Assembly: GCA_023415475.1 (NCBI GenBank)
Contig: JAEZKL010000028.1
Location: 1 to 59,904 of the forward strand
Reading direction: 5' to 3'
Length of the DNA: 59,904 bases
Origin: Bacillota bacterium
GTDB lineage: Bacteria > Bacillota > Clostridia > Lachnospirales > Lachnospiraceae
Made by a program: the position numbers and the translations under genes. How positions within the stretch are numbered: position 1 is the stretch's first letter; each line of letters opens with the position of its first letter. Shown piece by piece: positions 9,309 to 18,242 of this stretch. The notes below the pieces were generated by a model that saw only the letters and a program-made list of their open reading frames with translations, was not told the DNA's origin and did not search any database.

Positions 9309-10127
9309 GTGACATATAAAAAAAAGAACTTTATAAAAATTAAGAAGTTATTTTGTATATTTTGTTGCATTCTTATTCCATCTTCACTTTTGCTTGGAGG
9401 TTGTAGTCATATGCCATTAAAAACGAGAAAAGAATATAAGAAAACAATTGATTCTATAGCATACGATACAAATTCAAAGGAAGAATGCCTTGTATATATT
9501 CAGGAGAGTCAAGTCTTTGAGCCTTATATTGTAATTTCATCAAATTATGACGGAAACGTGCTGCTATTAAGAAAATACTTATTAGCCGATACAATGCCAT
9601 TCAATGAGAATGATAAGCATATGTGGGCAAGCTATGAATACGGCGGATACTACGAAGACAGCAGCATTGATAAATATTTGAATGCAGAATTTTTCGATAC
9701 ATTAGAGCAATCAGTGAAAGATTCTATCGTGAGCAGCAATATAGTAATCACAGATAAGAGTAGTTTAGGGGTTACTGGTGATGCAACAACGACGATTTCG
9801 CGCAAAGTTTTCCTTTTATCGCTTAAGGAATTGAACGGTCCAGAATCCAGAGCAAGCGTTTCTGAGGGAAATACTTTAAAATATTTTGAAGACGATTATT
9901 CCCGACGAGTCGCAAATTTACCGAATGGTGAGAAATGTGCCTACTGGACACGTACGCCTGAAACGTGGGACACTTATAACGTATTCACGATTGGTAATAA
10001 CGCAATAGGTTCAGGAGGAGCAGATATTGACAGCGGGATTCGGCCGGCTTTTTGTATGGAAAAAACCACTGCACTCATACAAAGTACAGATATCGTAAGC
10101 GGACAAACAGTATACGTAATTGAATAA
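9309..10127 (+). CDS. Predicted lipoprotein with a DUF6273-like C-terminal domain
   Basis: 272 residues from a GTG start preceded by GGAGAGG at 7 bases. A type II signal peptide is clear: KKKNFIKIKK, a hydrophobic core, and the lipobox LLGGC with Cys32, so the protein should be lipid-anchored outside the membrane. The C-terminal two thirds has the order typical of DUF6273: tryptophan-rich MWASYEYGGYY, a short helical segment (SIDKYLNAEFFDTL), then AYWTRTP and GIRPAFCM at the end. Such domains are abundant in surface and secreted proteins of Lachnospiraceae and are related in design to sulfatase-modifying/C-type-lectin-like folds; their function is unknown. A frameshifted remnant follows it. 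Confidence 0.8.
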   Translation: MTYKKKNFIKIKKLFCIFCCILIPSSLLLGGCSHMPLKTRKEYKKTIDSIAYDTNSKEECLVYIQESQVFEPYIVISSNYDGNVLLLRKYLLADTMPFNENDKHMWASYEYGGYYEDSSIDKYLNAEFFDTLEQSVKDSIVSSNIVITDKSSLGVTGDATTTISRKVFLLSLKELNGPESRASVSEGNTLKYFEDDYSRRVANLPNGEKCAYWTRTPETWDTYNVFTIGNNAIGSGGADIDSGIRPAFCMEKTTALIQSTDIVSGQTVYVIE

Positions 10128-10130
10128 ATT

Positions 10131-10248
10131 AGTGCACTTCTCGAATTGAAGGTATCACCGTAGGTGTTATCAATAAAAATGGAGGAAAACAATTAAACTT
10201 GATGATGGATCTACAAAGACAGTAGATATATCTTTAAGAGCAAAATAA
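10131..10248 (+). pseudogene. Possible frameshifted gene remnant after the DUF6273 lipoprotein
   Basis: Two open fragments in different frames would join into one beta-rich peptide: RIEGITVGVINKNGGK (about 10140-10190) and TIKLDDGSTKTVDISLRAK ending in TAA at 10246-10248. Neither has its own convincing start. The composition resembles the tail of a bacterial surface protein. It may be the decayed end of a longer ancestor. The remnant is visible only by translating both frames; a homology search would decide. Confidence 0.3.
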
Positions 10249-10254
10249 TCTGTC

Positions 10255-10300
10255 AAAACCAAGGTGAACTAATATGTTAATTCACCTTGGTTTTACTTTT
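10255..10300. terminator. Bidirectional terminator between the lipoprotein region and fucI
   Basis: AAAACCAAGGTGAA (10255-10268) pairs with TTCACCTTGGTTTT (10281-10294), with T-rich sequence on the plus side and A-rich on the left, so it can serve both convergent transcripts. Confidence 0.85.
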
Positions 10301-10372
10301 ATGACTTAAAAATAACAAAAGAGATGTGAGCTTTATAACTTTATACAAACATGTATTAATAATCAATGAAAC

Positions 10373-12166
10373 CTATCGGTACAAGGGTCCATAAGCCTGA
10401 CAAGCTCGGTAGTCCTGTCCTTCCTTATCCATACCGAAGGCATTCCAGGAGGCAGGGCGGAAGATCTGTTCCTCGGGAACATTATGCATACTTACGGGAA
10501 TTCGCAGCATGGAGCAGAGAGTGATCAAGTCGGCTCCGACATGACCATAGGAGATTGCTCCGTGATTCGCACCCCAGTGATTCATAACATCATAGGCTGA
10601 CTTAAAGGCTCCCTGTCCTGTTGTTCGTGGAGAAAACCAGGTACAAGGCCAGGTGTAGTCGGTACGTTTCCATAAAGTATCGGTAACCTGCTCCGGAAGC
10701 TCGATCGTCCAGCCTTCTGCAATTTGCAGGCAGGGACCGAGTCCTTTCACCAGATTAAGGCGGATCATTGTCACCGGCATCTCAGCCTTCGTGATAAAGC
10801 GGGAAGAGTAGCCACCACCTCGAAAATACCCGTTGTCGGCAGGATTCCAGGTGGTTGCATTCAGGATTGCCTCCTGATCCTGTTCGGTGATTTCCCACCA
10901 TCTCTTCATCATTCCATGACCGTTCTCATCCTTCGCCTCTGCGCAGGCATCCAGACAGGCAGCTCCGGAATTAATAAGATGGATAAAGCCATTGGAGTCC
11001 TTTGCCTTACCCTCAATATCATATCCGGTCGCTGACTTAACTGCTTCCGGACTCCAATACGTTCTAACATCTGCAAATATCTGGGCACGGTTTGTCAGAA
11101 GCTTCATAAATAGCATTCCGATGCCGTTCAGGACATCGTTCTCGGTTGCCAGAATATAAGGTTCTCTTGCACCCTCCCAGTCAAAGGATGTATTCAATAA
11201 GGCTTCGGCAAAATCACAATTGGGATAGAAGTCCGTCCATTGTCTTTGACCTTGGAAGCCAGCAGCAATGGCATTGTGTCCGACGGCTTCCTCCCTGCAG
11301 TCTGCCGAAAGATTTGGATTGCCGTTCATGAGATCCTTAATGATCACCATCATCTTAACCACGAATTCCCAGTCGGTATCCTTTTCTTCTCTTGATTTCT
11401 GAAGCTCGATAGGATTCTTGTCAAAGCCTTCGATGCATTTAGCACGAGTCCAGGCAAGTGCCCTTTGATATTCGGCTTCGTCGTAGATACCCTCAGCCAT
11501 TCTTCTGATGATCTCTACCTCATCCACAGATTCCACCCTCATACCGAGATATTCCTCGATGAAAGCCGGATCAATGATAGATCCGCCAATGCCCATACAG
11601 ATCGATCCGATCTGGAGATAAGATTTACCACGCATGGTTGCTGCGGCAACAGCGGCTCTTCCAAAGCGAAGCAGCTTCTCCTTCACATCCTCTGGAATAG
11701 AGGTATCCGTAGCACTCTGTACATCGTGTCCGTAGATACCGAAGGCGGGAAGCCCCTTCTGTGCATGGGTTGCAAGTACGGAAGCAAGATATACTGCTCC
11801 GGGTCGTTCAGTACCGTTAAAACCCCATACCCCTTTGATGGTCATAGGATCCATGTCCATGGTTTCTGCACCATAACACCAGCAAGGGGTAACGGTTAAG
11901 GTGATATCGACACCTGATTTTTTGAACTTGGCTGCACAGGCAGCGCTTTCTGCAACACGACCGATGGTGGTGTCAGCAATGACTACCTGGACCGGCTCTC
12001 CGTTGGAATAGCGGAGGTTTTCCGATAATAGCTTTGCGGCAGCCTTGGCCATATCCATTGTCTGTCCCTCTAAAGACTCTCTAACCTGTAATACACCTCT
12101 GCGTCCATCAATGGTCGGACGAATTCCGATGACAGGATAATCCCCGATCAATCTGCTCTTTTCCAT
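10373..12166 (-). CDS. fucI: L-fucose isomerase
   Basis: 597 residues from the ATG at 12166 (GGGAGG SD; an in-frame ATG at 12181 lies before that SD). It interconverts L-fucose and L-fuculose (and often D-arabinose and D-ribulose) using Mn2+. Family blocks are all present: YPVIGIRPTIDGRRGVLQVR near the N-terminus, GSICMGIGGSIIDPAFIEEY, the metal-site Glu in ATENDVLNGIGMLF, the Asp in FADVRTYWSPEA, and the C-terminal His in WGANHGAISYGHVGADL. Length equals the E. coli enzyme (about 591). It is transcribed divergently from an AraC regulator; no fucK, fucA or transporter is beside it. Confidence 0.96.
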   Translation of the reverse strand: MEKSRLIGDYPVIGIRPTIDGRRGVLQVRESLEGQTMDMAKAAAKLLSENLRYSNGEPVQVVIADTTIGRVAESAACAAKFKKSGVDITLTVTPCWCYGAETMDMDPMTIKGVWGFNGTERPGAVYLASVLATHAQKGLPAFGIYGHDVQSATDTSIPEDVKEKLLRFGRAAVAAATMRGKSYLQIGSICMGIGGSIIDPAFIEEYLGMRVESVDEVEIIRRMAEGIYDEAEYQRALAWTRAKCIEGFDKNPIELQKSREEKDTDWEFVVKMMVIIKDLMNGNPNLSADCREEAVGHNAIAAGFQGQRQWTDFYPNCDFAEALLNTSFDWEGAREPYILATENDVLNGIGMLFMKLLTNRAQIFADVRTYWSPEAVKSATGYDIEGKAKDSNGFIHLINSGAACLDACAEAKDENGHGMMKRWWEITEQDQEAILNATTWNPADNGYFRGGGYSSRFITKAEMPVTMIRLNLVKGLGPCLQIAEGWTIELPEQVTDTLWKRTDYTWPCTWFSPRTTGQGAFKSAYDVMNHWGANHGAISYGHVGADLITLCSMLRIPVSMHNVPEEQIFRPASWNAFGMDKEGQDYRACQAYGPLYR

Positions 12167-12282
12167 AGTTTTACCTCCCATATGAAATACTAGTCTATTG
12201 TTTTCATTATAATATTGTTATCATAGTTTTTCCTGTGTTATAATTACATAAAATATAAAAATATTCACTTTTGGGAGATAAG
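12167..12282. promoter_or_regulatory. Divergent promoter region of fucI and the AraC gene
   Basis: The 116 bases between the two genes are very AT-rich. Towards the AraC gene, TTGTTA (12215-12220) and TATAAT (12239-12244) are 18 bases apart. On the other strand a TATAAT-like box lies near 12205. This is the likely place for AraC-type control of fucI; no operator repeat could be defined by eye. Confidence 0.45.
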
Positions 12283-13143
12283 ATGAAATACCTGGACTAT
12301 AAGGAGCAAAGACAGCAGGGGACGCTTGAATTTCCATTGGCATTCTATCATATGAAGCCCGGTGACCTCCGATATCAAATGACCTATCACTGGCATCCGG
12401 AATGTGAAATTATTCTGATTCTGGAGGGTAGCTTCCGTCTGACCCTGGACGGTCAGATATATCAGGCACAGCAGGGAAATATCTTTTTTGTTCCGGCCGG
12501 TGTGCTGCATGGAGGTATACCGGAAAACTGCATTTATGAATGTATTGTATTTGATCTAAAGCTGTTGATCGGAGGTAATCAGATCAGTAATAAATGGCTG
12601 AAGCGCATCATGAAGGAGGAGATACTCCTTCCCTTGATTCTTTCAGATATTGACATAAGAATTGATCGAACTATCACCGCTCTTTTTGATTGGGGCAAGA
12701 AGCAGGAGAGGGGTTATGAATTTATGCTTCAAGGGTGCTTATATCAGTTGATGGGAATAGTCTATGAGCTTGGATGTTATTCTGAGCAAAATGATATTCG
12801 AAAAGATACCGGTAGGTATATTGACCGGTTGAAAGACGTTATCATCTATATCGAGAATAATTACACCGAAGCAATTACTTTGGATAGTATGGCGAAGACA
12901 GCTGATCTGAACCCGAGATATTTCTGTCGGTTTTTCAAAAAACTAACCAATCGGTCACCGATTGAGTATCTGAATTATTATCGAATTGAATGCGCCTGCA
13001 GTCAGCTGAAGGAGAGGGAGCTTACTATTACCGAGATTGCACATAATTGCGGCTTTAATGACTCCAGCTACTTTATAAAGGTATTTCATAATATCAAAGG
13101 GATAACACCCAGACAATATCGGGCACTGGATGGGCTGGTGTAA
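12283..13143 (+). CDS. AraC-family transcriptional regulator (cupin sensor plus HTH)
   Basis: 286 residues from the ATG at 12283 (SD GGGAGA; a TTG at 12271 was rejected as part of the SD). The N-terminal half is a cupin ligand-binding domain (HWHPECEIILILEGSFRLTLDG, then VPAGVLHGG). The C-terminal hundred residues are the double helix-turn-helix: AITLDSMAKTADLNPRYFCR for HTH1 and LTITEIAHNCGFNDSSYFIKV followed by GITPRQYR for HTH2. Position opposite fucI suggests it senses fucose or a related sugar and activates fucI; this is inference. Confidence 0.93.
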   Translation: MKYLDYKEQRQQGTLEFPLAFYHMKPGDLRYQMTYHWHPECEIILILEGSFRLTLDGQIYQAQQGNIFFVPAGVLHGGIPENCIYECIVFDLKLLIGGNQISNKWLKRIMKEEILLPLILSDIDIRIDRTITALFDWGKKQERGYEFMLQGCLYQLMGIVYELGCYSEQNDIRKDTGRYIDRLKDVIIYIENNYTEAITLDSMAKTADLNPRYFCRFFKKLTNRSPIEYLNYYRIECACSQLKERELTITEIAHNCGFNDSSYFIKVFHNIKGITPRQYRALDGLV

Positions 13144-13167
13144 ATGTAGGAATCAAGTAGCATACAG

Positions 13168-13196
13168 TTGACAAATATAATTTGAGGTTATATGAT
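13168..13196 (+). promoter_or_regulatory. Promoter of the O-acetylhomoserine sulfhydrylase gene
   Basis: TTGACA (13168-13173) and TATGAT (13191-13196) are separated by 17 bases, ending 56 bases before the start codon. No S-box or methionine T-box was seen in this short leader. Confidence 0.65.
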
Positions 13197-13251
13197 TGCT
13201 TATAATATAAATTGAATAATAATACATATTAGGTTGGAAAGGGCGGATGTT

Positions 13252-14529
13252 ATGAATAATTATCATATTGAGACTAAATGCATTCAGGAAGGCTATCAGC
13301 CAAAGAACGGAGAACCCAGAGTATTACCGATTTATCAGAGCACTACCTTCAAATATGATTCCAGCGAACATGTCGGAAAGCTTTTTGATCTTACGGAGGA
13401 GGGTTTTTTTTATACCAGACTTGCTAACCCGACTGTGGATTGTGTTGAGAAAAAAATCACTTCCCTGGAAGGCGGTATCGGAGCGATGTGTACCTCCTCA
13501 GGCCAGGCAGCTAGTCTGATTGCTGTGCTGAATATATGCAGCAGCGGCGATCACATGATTTCAACCAGTACAATTTACGGTGGAACCACGAATCTCTTTG
13601 CTGTAACCTTAAAGAGAATGGGAATTGAGGTTACCTTTGTCGATCCGGAGGCTTCCTATGAGGAGCTTCAGAAGGAGATCAGAGAGAACACAAAGCTGGT
13701 ATTCGCGGAAACGATTGCAAATCCCGCATTAATCATAACTGATATTGAAAAGCTTGCAGCCTTTGCCCATAAGAATGGCATTCCCCTATTTATTGATAAT
13801 ACCTTTGCCACTCCGATCAATTGCAGACCATTTGAATTTGGTGCCGACATAGTGGTGCATTCCACTTCCAAATATATGGATGGACATGCGGTCGCTCTGG
13901 GCGGTGTCATTGTAGACAGCGGTAACTTTAACTGGGATAACGGTAAATTCCCAGGGTTATCCACTCCCGATGCTTCCTATCATGGGATGGTTTACACCAG
14001 AGACTGCGGCAGAGCCGCTTTCATCACCAAGGCGAGAGTTCAGCTGATGAGAGATCTTGGCGCTGCTCCGGCTCCCAATAATGCTTTTTTATTAAATCTT
14101 GGATTGGAAACCTTGCATTTAAGAATGGAGCGTCACTGCAGCAATGCACAGAAGGTTGCTGAGTACCTTGAGAAAAATGCTAAAATCGCCTGGGTGAATT
14201 ATCCGGGTTTAAAGAGTAATAAATATCATGAGCTGGCAATGAAGTATCTTCCCCAGGGCTCCTGTGGAGTTATCTCCTATGGTATTAAAGGAGGAAGGGA
14301 GGCTGCCGTGAAATTTATGGATAGCTTGAAGCTGGCTGCCATTGTGGTGCATGTAGCAGATACTAGAACAGGAGTATTGCATCCCGCCAGTACCACCCAT
14401 CGTCAGCTTTCAGATCAGCAGCTGATTGATGCCGGCATAACACCGGATCTAATTCGTATGTCCATCGGTATTGAGAACGTAGAAGATATTATAGCTGATA
14501 TCGATCAGGCACTGGATCAGGTTAACTAA
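13252..14529 (+). CDS. metY: O-acetylhomoserine sulfhydrylase (Cys/Met metabolism PLP enzyme)
   Basis: 425 residues from the ATG at 13252. A PLP-dependent fold-type I enzyme of the Cys/Met metabolism family: YTRLANPTVDCVEKK, the SSGQAASLIAVLNICSSGDH cofactor region, DNTFATPINCRPFEFGADIV, and the PLP lysine in VHSTSKYMDGH near residue 205. The large insertion and the end TTHRQLSDQQLIDAGITPDL with RMSIGIE match the O-acetylhomoserine branch (about 425-430 residues) rather than the shorter cystathionine lyases (about 380-390). It should convert O-acetylhomoserine and sulfide to homocysteine. Substrate naming within this family is imperfect from sequence alone. Confidence 0.9.
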   Translation: MNNYHIETKCIQEGYQPKNGEPRVLPIYQSTTFKYDSSEHVGKLFDLTEEGFFYTRLANPTVDCVEKKITSLEGGIGAMCTSSGQAASLIAVLNICSSGDHMISTSTIYGGTTNLFAVTLKRMGIEVTFVDPEASYEELQKEIRENTKLVFAETIANPALIITDIEKLAAFAHKNGIPLFIDNTFATPINCRPFEFGADIVVHSTSKYMDGHAVALGGVIVDSGNFNWDNGKFPGLSTPDASYHGMVYTRDCGRAAFITKARVQLMRDLGAAPAPNNAFLLNLGLETLHLRMERHCSNAQKVAEYLEKNAKIAWVNYPGLKSNKYHELAMKYLPQGSCGVISYGIKGGREAAVKFMDSLKLAAIVVHVADTRTGVLHPASTTHRQLSDQQLIDAGITPDLIRMSIGIENVEDIIADIDQALDQVN

Positions 14530-14545
14530 AGAGTATTACATTCAA

Positions 14546-14637
14546 GAGGCTGTTTCAAACATATGCATTAGCATAAGGCAAGGATAACAACATCCCATAC
14601 CTTTGTAACAATACATGTTTTGAAACAGCTTCGTTTT
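14546..14637. terminator. Terminator-like long hairpin after metY
   Basis: GAGGCTGTTTCAAACAT (14546-14562) pairs with ATGTTTTGAAACAGCTTC (14615-14632), then GTTTTT. The 50-base loop itself contains the small palindrome TATGCATTAGCATA, so the loop is larger than in normal terminators. Confidence 0.65.
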
Positions 14638-14670
14638 TGTTTTAATATTTTAAGTAATAATGCTTTTTTA

Positions 14671-14699
14671 TGGACACAATACTTAACTTGTTTTATAAT
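14671..14699 (+). promoter_or_regulatory. Promoter of the GGDEF-EAL gene
   Basis: TGGACA (14671-14676) and a perfect TATAAT (14694-14699) with a 17-base spacer, 57 bases before the start codon. No c-di-GMP riboswitch was recognised in the leader. Confidence 0.6.
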
Positions 14700-14755
14700 T
14701 AGAAATAGATTGATTAATCAAATTTTTACCATCGATAAATTTCTTAGGAGAACAA

Positions 14756-17077
14756 ATGAGAAGCATTAAGACTAAGGGAATGATATTTTCACTGGCAATG
14801 ATATTAATTGTAACCTCAACCATAAGTATCAGCGGCTACTTTCGATTTAGGGATATATTAGTGCGTGAGGTTAACAATGCAGTTGAGCGAGTGGCAACCG
14901 AATCGGCATCCAACCTATCGAATTATATCCATCAGTTTGTGCTACCTTTAAATAAACTTGCTATTGATGAAAGAATAGCAAGCATGAATTGGGAGGTGCA
15001 GCGTCAAATAATTCAGAGTCAGATCAATACCTTCTATTTGAATATTGCTGTAGTAGATATGTCAGGGACTGCTCATTATCTTGATGGATCCAATTTGATG
15101 CTTGGCGACAGAGATTATGTTAAAAAGGCATTATCGGGGGAACTGGCCTTCTCTGAGGTTATTATCAGCAGGAAGACAAATCAACCGGTAATCATGGTAG
15201 CGACACCGATTCTTCAAAAGGGTGAAATTAAGGGAGCCCTGATTGCCAGACTGGACGTGGACTTTTTATCGGATTATGCTTTGTCCCGTGGGTATGGAGT
15301 AAATGGGAAAGCATACATAATAAGTGAAGGAGGCTCCTTCATTTCACGTCCATACAGCGATAAGACCGAAGGGGAATATAATCTCTTTCAATTAACCGCA
15401 AAGGACGAGAAATACAGCTCCTTGGCAGAATTCGTAAGCTTGACTGACAGCATTATGGCCGGACATGGTAAATATACCTTCGAGGGCAATGAAATATTGA
15501 TGGGCTATGCTTCTGTCGATAATACCGATTGGAAGATATACATTGGAACATACGAGGAAGAGGCTTTAAAAAGTCTGAACGGTCTCAAAAAATTATTTCT
15601 CGTAATAATTGGTGTAACCTTACTCATCAGTACCCTGGTGGCATATTTCTTTGTCAGTCGGTTCTCAAAGCCCATCACGGAATTGGAACAGCTGTTTTCC
15701 ATCGGTGCACAGGGCAACCTTACGATACGTTTTACCAGGAAATCGAAGGATGAGATAGGAAGACTGGGAGTAAGCTTTAACCGTATGATGGACAAGATTA
15801 AGACGCTTACCCAGTATGATCCGCTAACTACATTGTTAAATCAATATGTTCTGGAAAAGGATCTTCTGTTTCTGGAACAGAGTGAAGATAAACCTGATTT
15901 TTCATTGATTATGTTTGCGATTGATCAATTCAGCCATGTCAATGAAACCTATGGATATACTACAGGCGATATCATTCTTTGTGAGGTAGCAAGGAGAATT
16001 CTATGCTGTTTGAATGAGAATTACCAGATTTATCGATATAAAGGAGATGAATTTGTTGTACTTGTTAACAGTAATGTGACGGAGGAGGAGCTGGAAGGAA
16101 AAGCCGGGGAAATTCTTCGGGAGATAAAAGAGAGCTATCTGGTGGACGGAAAATCCATTGATATCCGTTTCAGTATCGGGCTTTTCAGGCGGAATGAGGA
16201 AACCAGAACAGAAGATCCTCTTAAGGCTGTAACGCATGCAAAAAACTATGCCAGATTCTATGGCAGTGATCAAATACAAAAATATGACAAAGAAATTTAT
16301 CACAAGTTATCCTCCTCCTTAGAGCTTCAAACGGATATTATTCATGGCATTCGGACTAATCAATTTTTCCTGGTTTACCAGCCCTTGTTCTACCTGGGAA
16401 GTGAGAAGATTGCGGAAATTGAGGCCTTGATTCGTTGGAACCATCCAGATAGAGGATTGTTGTATCCCGATCAGTTCATTGATATAGCAGAACAGTCAGG
16501 CAGCATCATTGAGATCGATTACTGGGTCATTGAACATGCTTGTAAGCAGCTGAAGAAATGGAAGGAAACAGGGATTGCTCCGGTTTTATTATCCATCAAC
16601 ATCTCGACTAAAACCTTTGAGACAAAGGAATTCGTTATCGATTTGATGGAATTTGTGCGTCGTTATCATGTGGATCCTTGTTATATACAACTGGAACTGA
16701 CGGAGCGAATTATTATAAAGAATGTGGAAGAGAGTATTCAAAGGCTGCAGCTGTTAAGGACTATGGGATTCCGGGTTGCAATCGATGACTTTGGTATCGG
16801 TTATTCCTCACTAAGTTATATCGTCCGATTGCCGATTGACTGCATCAAAATCGATAAATCCTTTGTTCAGAATATTGCTTCCAGCAGGGAAGCCAAGACA
16901 ATCGTCTCTACCATAATCAACCTTTGTAAGGATCTAAAGCTGAACGTCATTGCTGAGGGCATTGAGAGTGATTTGGAGCTGGAGTATCTCAAGGTGATTC
17001 AATGTGATATCGGACAGGGCTATTATTTCTCAAGACCGATTGAGATGGAAGAAATCGAGAAAAAGCATTTACAATGA
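14756..17077 (+). CDS. Membrane Cache-HAMP-GGDEF-EAL protein (c-di-GMP phosphodiesterase, degenerate GGDEF)
   Basis: 773 residues. Order: first membrane helix (about 9-28), extracytoplasmic Cache sensor (about 35-270), second helix (about 280-302), HAMP, GGDEF domain, EAL domain. The GGDEF signature reads KGDEF (Lys at residue 429), so cyclase activity is doubtful; it may bind GTP and regulate. The EAL domain keeps its catalytic set: EAL (556-558), the NIS segment, ELTE, DDFGIGYSSLSY, KIDKSF and EGIES. The protein most likely senses an external small molecule and breaks down c-di-GMP at the membrane. It converges with the next gene after 27 bases. Confidence 0.93.
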   Translation: MRSIKTKGMIFSLAMILIVTSTISISGYFRFRDILVREVNNAVERVATESASNLSNYIHQFVLPLNKLAIDERIASMNWEVQRQIIQSQINTFYLNIAVVDMSGTAHYLDGSNLMLGDRDYVKKALSGELAFSEVIISRKTNQPVIMVATPILQKGEIKGALIARLDVDFLSDYALSRGYGVNGKAYIISEGGSFISRPYSDKTEGEYNLFQLTAKDEKYSSLAEFVSLTDSIMAGHGKYTFEGNEILMGYASVDNTDWKIYIGTYEEEALKSLNGLKKLFLVIIGVTLLISTLVAYFFVSRFSKPITELEQLFSIGAQGNLTIRFTRKSKDEIGRLGVSFNRMMDKIKTLTQYDPLTTLLNQYVLEKDLLFLEQSEDKPDFSLIMFAIDQFSHVNETYGYTTGDIILCEVARRILCCLNENYQIYRYKGDEFVVLVNSNVTEEELEGKAGEILREIKESYLVDGKSIDIRFSIGLFRRNEETRTEDPLKAVTHAKNYARFYGSDQIQKYDKEIYHKLSSSLELQTDIIHGIRTNQFFLVYQPLFYLGSEKIAEIEALIRWNHPDRGLLYPDQFIDIAEQSGSIIEIDYWVIEHACKQLKKWKETGIAPVLLSINISTKTFETKEFVIDLMEFVRRYHVDPCYIQLELTERIIIKNVEESIQRLQLLRTMGFRVAIDDFGIGYSSLSYIVRLPIDCIKIDKSFVQNIASSREAKTIVSTIINLCKDLKLNVIAEGIESDLELEYLKVIQCDIGQGYYFSRPIEMEEIEKKHLQ

Positions 17078-17104
17078 ATGAATAGTCTCTGCGATTACGA
17101 GGTT

Positions 17105-17995
17105 CTACGAAAAGAAGGATAGCTGCCGGTATTCGTAGTCCATACGATAAGCCTTGATGATGTCCTCCATGCGATATAGAAGTCCAAGTCTTTCGCATTC
17201 CGTATGAAATACGGTACGAAGCTCCTTCTCCCTTGGACTGTGGCATTCATAAGAGGAGCCGTATAGACGCATATAATTATCCTTTAGCTTCTGACCCGGA
17301 AAATATTGCTCCAGCTTTTGATAAAAGTATTCCCGTTGACCGCTTCTTAAGGAAAGACCGAATAAAGGATAGATAAAACGTGCACCGAATTCCTTAGCCT
17401 GACGAAGGATGGAGAGCACATTCTCCGGAGTATCGGTGAGGTAGGGCAGTAGGGGCATCATTAATACGCCGGTAAAGATTCCTGCTCGGGACAGCAGCCG
17501 TATTGCTTCCAAACGCTTGGAGGTAGCGTGGACTCCGGGCTCAATAATACGACTTAGTTCATCGTCAATGGCGGTAACGGTAATCTTGCAGATGACGGGT
17601 GAATGAGATTTTATCTTCGTAAGGAGATCAATATCACGGGCGATCAGCGCACTTTTCGTGGCTATCGCAACACCAAAATGATATGTGTTGATGATAGTAA
17701 GAGCTTGCCTGGTCAACTCATATTTCTCTTCGTAAGGATTATAAGGATCACTCATAGAACCGGTGCCGATGACACCGGTTTTTGTCTTATGACGAAGCTC
17801 TTCCCGTATGATATCTGTTGCCTTTTCCTTTGCCCGGACGGTATCAAAATCCGTAATCTGGTAGCAGTCACTGCGGCTGTCACAATAGATGCAGCCATGA
17901 CAGCAGCCCTTATATATGTTCATATTATATTCTGTCCCAAACCAGGAGGTATCCTTGTGACTGGTAATAATGGTTTTTGCAGGTATCGTATTCAT
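17105..17995 (-). CDS. SPL-like radical SAM protein
   Basis: 296 residues. The radical SAM cluster motif CxxxCxxC is in YKGCCHGCIYCDSR (about residues 28-41). The SAM-binding GTGSMSDPYNPYE motif and the later GVLMMPLLPYLTDTPEN stretch match the spore photoproduct lyase-related family (SplB/Rv2578c-like, COG1533). True spore photoproduct lyases repair DNA, but this clade has many members of unknown substrate and this one lacks a SplB-length C-terminal region, so I do not call it splB. The start follows GAAAGGA. Upstream on the same strand lie a 38-codon small ORF and the WYL regulator. Confidence 0.86.
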   Translation of the reverse strand: MNTIPAKTIITSHKDTSWFGTEYNMNIYKGCCHGCIYCDSRSDCYQITDFDTVRAKEKATDIIREELRHKTKTGVIGTGSMSDPYNPYEEKYELTRQALTIINTYHFGVAIATKSALIARDIDLLTKIKSHSPVICKITVTAIDDELSRIIEPGVHATSKRLEAIRLLSRAGIFTGVLMMPLLPYLTDTPENVLSILRQAKEFGARFIYPLFGLSLRSGQREYFYQKLEQYFPGQKLKDNYMRLYGSSYECHSPREKELRTVFHTECERLGLLYRMEDIIKAYRMDYEYRQLSFFS

Positions 17996-18038
17996 AGGCT
18001 TCCTTTCAAGAGCTTGATATACTTAAATACGGAGAGGA

Positions 18039-18155
18039 TTATTCTCCTTTGTGGAATAGTAATTTCGTATCTTTGAAGATGGTAATCACTACGTGTCTGC
18101 GTACCTTTCCCTCAATGGAACGGCTATCGATTGCATTCGATTTACCGATATTCAT
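18039..18155 (-). CDS. Small ORF of 38 residues between the WYL regulator and the radical SAM gene
   Basis: An ATG at 18155 has a good SD (AAGGAAG, 7 bases) and opens a frame ending in TAA at 18039. The peptide begins MNIGKSNAIDSRSIEGK and continues with RRHVVITIFKDTK, ending LLFHKGE: basic and amphipathic, with no signal peptide or Cys. It lies on the same strand as, and 43 bases before, the radical SAM gene. I do not recognise it. It could be a short conserved protein, a peptide partner, or the remnant of a larger gene. Confidence 0.5.
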   Translation of the reverse strand: MNIGKSNAIDSRSIEGKVRRHVVITIFKDTKLLFHKGE

Positions 18156-18242
18156 TCGATAACTTCCTTTCTTATATTTTTAGTTCTTATTGATAAGATA
18201 AGGATAGCATGGGTAATGTGACATCTGAATGTCATATTAAAT

